Shown piece after piece: positions 6,790 through 9,520 of a stretch of DNA of 9,520 nucleotides. Each line of letters opens with the position of its first letter. The stretch's first letter is position 1. The translations under genes and the position numbers were made by a program. The stretch covers positions 1-9,520 of the forward strand of contig JAZRDT010000082.1 in the NCBI GenBank assembly GCA_045660385.1, read 5' to 3'. A model generated the notes under the pieces. That model made no database searches, was not told where the DNA came from, and saw nothing but the letters and a program-made list of their open reading frames with translations. Origin of the DNA: UBA1189 sp045660385. Its GTDB lineage: Bacteria; Bacteroidota; Bacteroidia; Bacteroidales; Bacteroidaceae.

Positions 6790-7587
6790 ATGAACATGTT
6801 TTCATTAGAAGGTAAGAACGCTTGGATTACTGGCGCATCTTACGGTATCGGATTCAACATTGCCAAGGCATTTGCAGGTGCTGGCATCAAGAACATCATC
6901 TTCAACGACATCAACGAGGAGGCTCTCGCAAAGGGCTTGGCCAACTATAAGGAGGCAGGTATCGAGAACGTACATGGCTACGTGTGCGATGTTACCAATG
7001 AGGATGCAGTGAAGGAGCTCGTAGAGAAGATTCATGCTGAGGTAGGCCAGATTGATATTCTTGTAAACAATGCAGGTATTATCAAGCGCATTCCCATGCA
7101 CGAGATGAAGCGCTCAGAATTCCAGCAGGTTATCGATATCGACCTCGTAGGTCCGTTCATCTGTGCTAGCGCTGTTATCCCCGAGATGATGGAGCGTCGC
7201 GAGGGTAAGATCATCAACATCTGTTCAATGATGTCAGAGCTTGGCCGCGAGACCGTATCGGCATATGCTGCTGCTAAGGGTGGTCTGAAGATGCTTACAC
7301 GCAACATCTGCTCAGAGTATGGTGAGTACAACATCCAGTGTAACGGTATCGGCCCGGGCTACATCGCTACTCCGCAGACCGCTCCACTCCGTGAGCGTCA
7401 GGCCGATGGTTCACGCCATCCGTTCGATTCATTTATCTGCGCAAAGACTCCTGCTGGCCGTTGGCTCGATCCTGAGGAACTCGCCGGTCCCGCAGTATTC
7501 CTAGCTTCTAAGGCTTCAGATGCCGTAAATGGTCACATCCTCTATGTTGACGGCGGTATCTTGGCTTATATCGGTAAGCAACCCTAA
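6790..7587 (+). CDS. kduD: 2-dehydro-3-deoxy-D-gluconate 5-dehydrogenase (SDR family)
   Basis: The 265-residue protein is a short-chain dehydrogenase/reductase. It has the cofactor motif TGASYGIG (14-21), the NNAG motif (93-96), Ser146, and the YxxxK pair Tyr159/Lys163. Adjacency to kduI identifies it as KduD, which reduces 3-deoxy-D-glycero-2,5-hexodiulosonate to 2-keto-3-deoxygluconate with NADH. Similar Bacteroidales proteins are often labelled gluconate 5-dehydrogenase. The position that is normally the fourth SDR catalytic residue, Asn in an N-L-x-G/A-x-F motif, is Asp118 here (IDIDLVGPF). The C-terminus GGILAYIGKQP is intact. I use the ATG at 6790, although the ATG at 6796 would remove only two residues. 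It lies 34 bases after kduI. The later enzymes KDG kinase and aldolase are not in the window. Confidence 0.93.
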   Translation: MNMFSLEGKNAWITGASYGIGFNIAKAFAGAGIKNIIFNDINEEALAKGLANYKEAGIENVHGYVCDVTNEDAVKELVEKIHAEVGQIDILVNNAGIIKRIPMHEMKRSEFQQVIDIDLVGPFICASAVIPEMMERREGKIINICSMMSELGRETVSAYAAAKGGLKMLTRNICSEYGEYNIQCNGIGPGYIATPQTAPLRERQADGSRHPFDSFICAKTPAGRWLDPEELAGPAVFLASKASDAVNGHILYVDGGILAYIGKQP

Positions 7588-7612
7588 GCCTCTGCAAAGA
7601 GACTTAATAGTG

Positions 7613-7714
7613 TGAATTATGAATTAAGAATTATGGCATGACGCTTCATGTTTTAGTTTTTAGTTCATAATTCATGTTTCATAGTTATCCTATAATCAAT
7701 AACCTGTAATTCGT
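7613..7714. repeat. AT-rich repeat cluster between kduD and the DUF4861 gene
   Basis: The 133-base gap holds several copies of the same short words: GAATTATGAATTAAGAATTATG starting at 7614 (positions 7614-7635, given as words GAATTATG, AATTAAG, AATTATG), TTCATAATTCA at 7664-7674, and TAATTCGTTATTCA ending at the DUF4861 start. TGAATTATGAA (7613-7623) and TTCATAATTCA (7664-7674) are an 11-bp perfect inverted repeat with a 40-base loop. There is no TAnnTTTG promoter box in the gap and no U-tract after the stem, so it is probably transcribed as part of the operon. Confidence 0.55.
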
Positions 7715-7720
7715 TATTCA

Positions 7721-8962
7721 ATGAAGAAGATTTTTTCATTCATCAGCCTTGTCGCCCTTCTCACCGCTTGTGGACAGCAGAAGAGTACCGATTTCGTCGT
7801 TACCGTGAGTAACGATCAGGACTTCGACCGCATCGAAGAGATGGTTGAGGTTCCCATTAGCGATATTGCCAAGAAGGTGCAACTCATCGATGAGGAGCAA
7901 TACATTATTTTGGATGCCGAAGGCAACCAGGTTCCCTATCAGATTACCTTTGACGACAACCTTTTGTTCCCTGTTACTGTGCAGGCCAAGGGTGAGGTTA
8001 CATATACAATCACTGTAGGCGAGCCTGTTGAGGTGGAGCAGCTTGTATACGGACGTCACTACCCCGAGCGTGTCGACGATATCGCATGGGAGAACGACCG
8101 CACTGCTTATCGTGCCTATGGCCCTGCCTTGCAGGCAAGAGGCGAGCGTGCCTTTGGCTACGACGCTTGGGTTAAGCGCGTGCCCGGACTTGTGGTGGAG
8201 CAACGCTATGCTACAGAATTGAACGAGGAGATTCGCGAGCAGATCCGTCAGCTGAAGAAAGAGCGCAAGTATGCCGAGGCCGACGAACTGTTCCACTCCA
8301 TTTCATATCACGTAGACCATGGTAATGGCCACGACTGCTACAAGGTAGGTCCTACACTCGGTTGTGGTACAGCAGCATTGCTCAATGGCGATGCCATCGT
8401 ATATCCCTACTGCTGGAAGGAGTATGAGATTCTGGAAAATGGTCCCTTGCGCTTTACCGTGAAACTCACCTACAATCCGCTTACCGTGGGTAACAATGAG
8501 GGTGTGGTAGAGACTCGTGTCATCTCTCTTGCCAAGGGTTCACAACTCAATAAGACCATCGTGAGCTTCGAGGGTCTTAACCAGGCAACTCCCGTTGCTA
8601 CAGGCCTTGTTATCCATCCCGAGAATCCCGATGCTTATGTGCTTGAGGGCGAGAAGGGCTACATCGCGTATGCCGACCTCACCGACAATGTAAACAATGA
8701 CAACGGTGTAATCTATGTGGGTGCTGTAATGCCCGAAAAGGTAAAAGAGGCAAAGACTGCTATGTTTGCCGAAAAGGAGGCTAAGGAGCGTGGTGCTTCA
8801 GGTCACGTGCTTGCCATCAGTAACTACAAGCCTGGCAGCGAGTATACCTACTACTGGGGTTCAGGTTGGAGCAAGTATGGTTTCGACTCTATGGAGGCGT
8901 GGACCGACTACCTCAACCGTTATGCACAAAGCGTGCGTAATCCTTTGCAAGTAAAGTACTGA
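7721..8962 (+). CDS. DUF4861 family lipoprotein
   Basis: The 413-residue protein begins with a lipoprotein signal, MKKIFSFISLVALLTAC, with lipobox LTAC and lipidated Cys17. It should be anchored to a membrane on the periplasmic or outer side. The rest resembles DUF4861, a Bacteroidota family whose activity I cannot state. Recognisable blocks are YGRHYPERVDDIAWENDR (110-127) and AYRAYGPAL, GYDAWVKRVPGL (146-157), a His-rich stretch YHVDHGNGHDCYKVGPTLGC (196-215), and the C-terminal TYYWGSGWSKYGFDSMEAW (376-394). Most of it looks like beta-strand, interrupted by a charged helical stretch at about 167-192. From memory, members occur beside pectin and uronate genes. Here it follows kduI and kduD after 133 bases on the same strand and is followed by a terminator, suggesting a role in handling uronate-containing oligosaccharides outside the cytoplasm. 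That role is inference. Confidence 0.83.
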   Translation: MKKIFSFISLVALLTACGQQKSTDFVVTVSNDQDFDRIEEMVEVPISDIAKKVQLIDEEQYIILDAEGNQVPYQITFDDNLLFPVTVQAKGEVTYTITVGEPVEVEQLVYGRHYPERVDDIAWENDRTAYRAYGPALQARGERAFGYDAWVKRVPGLVVEQRYATELNEEIREQIRQLKKERKYAEADELFHSISYHVDHGNGHDCYKVGPTLGCGTAALLNGDAIVYPYCWKEYEILENGPLRFTVKLTYNPLTVGNNEGVVETRVISLAKGSQLNKTIVSFEGLNQATPVATGLVIHPENPDAYVLEGEKGYIAYADLTDNVNNDNGVIYVGAVMPEKVKEAKTAMFAEKEAKERGASGHVLAISNYKPGSEYTYYWGSGWSKYGFDSMEAWTDYLNRYAQSVRNPLQVKY

Positions 8963-8982
8963 TCATACAGATATCCCTGATA

Positions 8983-9028
8983 AGAGGGGGGAGGAGAGCC
9001 AATATGCTTTCCTCCCCCTTCTCTTTAT
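8983..9028. terminator. Bidirectional intrinsic terminator between the DUF4861 gene and uvrC
   Basis: A stem of about 16 bp (8983-8998 and 9007-9022, two G-U pairs) has a core GGGGGAGGA/TCCTCCCCC and an eight-base loop, and is followed by CTTTAT. It sits between convergent stop codons at 8962 and 9038, so it can end both the kdu unit and uvrC. Confidence 0.85.
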
Positions 9029-9037
9029 GCTGTCTGA

Positions 9038-9520
9038 TTACTCCTTCAGCGCCTCTGCCACCGCCTTGGCCTTGGCGCTTCCGATAAGTGCTTCGAGCTC
9101 TTCTATTGGAGCGGCCTTAATGCGCTTTACGCTCTTGAAATGCGCAAGGAGTGCATCTTTCGTTTTGGGGCCTATGCCTTTGATGTTGTCAAGAGCCGAG
9201 GCCGTCTGTCGTTTGCTGCGCTTGTCGCGGTGGAAGGTGATGGCAAAGCGGTGTACTTCATCTTGTATGCGTTCGAGCAGGTGGAATAGGGCGCTCTGCT
9301 GCTTCAGTCCGATGCTCATCGTGGGGAATCCGAAGAGGAGCTCGGCAGTGCGGTGTCGGTCATTCTTGGCCAATCCGGCAATGGGGATATGCAGGCCCAG
9401 CTCATCCTCTACTACCTCGCGTATCACCTCCATCTGTCCCTTGCCACCGTCGGCAATGATGAGGTCGGGCAGGGGAGTACCCTCGGTAATCATACGCGAG
9501 TAGCGGCGGTGCACCACCTC
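9038..9520 (-). CDS. uvrC: UvrC, excinuclease ABC subunit C (C-terminal part)
   Basis: The last 160 codons are present; the gene continues past the right edge, so the N-terminal GIY-YIG nuclease is not seen. The fragment starts in the RNase H-like nuclease domain that makes the 5' incision in nucleotide excision repair. LPDLIIADGGKGQ (fragment residues 17-29) contains a conserved catalytic Asp, KNDRHRT follows at 52-58, and DEVHRFAITFHR (87-98) carries the conserved His of the active site. The C-terminal helix-hairpin-helix DNA-binding region includes IKGIGPKTKDALLAHF (113-128) and a second, poorer hairpin around EALIGSAKAKAVAEAL. The protein ends normally before a shared terminator. Confidence 0.95.
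   Translation of the reverse strand, partial: EVVHRRYSRMITEGTPLPDLIIADGGKGQMEVIREVVEDELGLHIPIAGLAKNDRHRTAELLFGFPTMSIGLKQQSALFHLLERIQDEVHRFAITFHRDKRSKRQTASALDNIKGIGPKTKDALLAHFKSVKRIKAAPIEELEALIGSAKAKAVAEALKE

Noticed and set aside
9027..9503. A 158-codon open frame on the plus strand
   Set aside because: It is antisense to uvrC, whose nuclease and helix-hairpin-helix motifs are clear, and its Ser/Arg-rich translation has no family features.
1..9520. CRISPR arrays, tRNA or rRNA genes, insertion sequences, phage or defence genes
   Set aside because: I saw no regularly spaced repeats, tRNA-like cloverleaf, transposase motif or terminal inverted repeats. Every sizeable open stretch is explained by ordinary genes.

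Overview
The window looks like a chromosomal segment from a member of the Bacteroidota, most likely order Bacteroidales and possibly a Prevotella-like organism. Three things point there. The proteins resemble Bacteroidales families (DUF4294, the WbqC-like family, DUF4861, and KduI/KduD of the Bacteroidales type). Promoter-like sites match the Bacteroides -7 consensus TAnnTTTG, and start codons lack Shine-Dalgarno sequences. Base composition is moderate and coding density is high, with no gene-free stretch longer than about 180 bases.

Layout from left to right: the last 31 codons of ispD (+, isoprenoid synthesis); a U32-family protein (-, probable RNA hydroxylation factor); a divergent SulP anion transporter with a C-terminal STAS domain (+); a perfect 19-bp bidirectional terminator; pdxB (-), whose start lies inside the end of an upstream WbqC-like gene (-), so the two form a tight operon; a divergent secreted DUF4294 protein (+); the operon-like set kduI, kduD and a DUF4861 lipoprotein (+); a second bidirectional terminator; and the C-terminal 160 codons of uvrC (-), cut by the window edge.

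Most genes are unrelated housekeeping functions. The one metabolic unit is kduI-kduD-DUF4861. KduI and KduD convert 5-keto-4-deoxyuronate, the product of unsaturated uronate release from pectin, alginate-like or glycosaminoglycan oligosaccharides, to 2-keto-3-deoxygluconate in the cytoplasm. The DUF4861 protein carries a lipoprotein signal and would act outside the cytoplasmic membrane. No polysaccharide lyase, glycoside hydrolase, SusC/D pair or regulator is present, and terminators or opposing genes close the unit on both sides, so it is a small stand-alone uronate module rather than a full polysaccharide utilization locus.

I found no mobile element, CRISPR array, rRNA or tRNA and no clear novel defence or other system. 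Points worth a second look are the uncharacterised DUF4861 lipoprotein tied to KduI/KduD, two promoter boxes only four bases from a start codon (possible leaderless transcripts), a family of short AT-rich repeats on both sides of kduD, the wbqC/pdxB gene overlap, and an Asp at the usual Asn position of the SDR active site in KduD.
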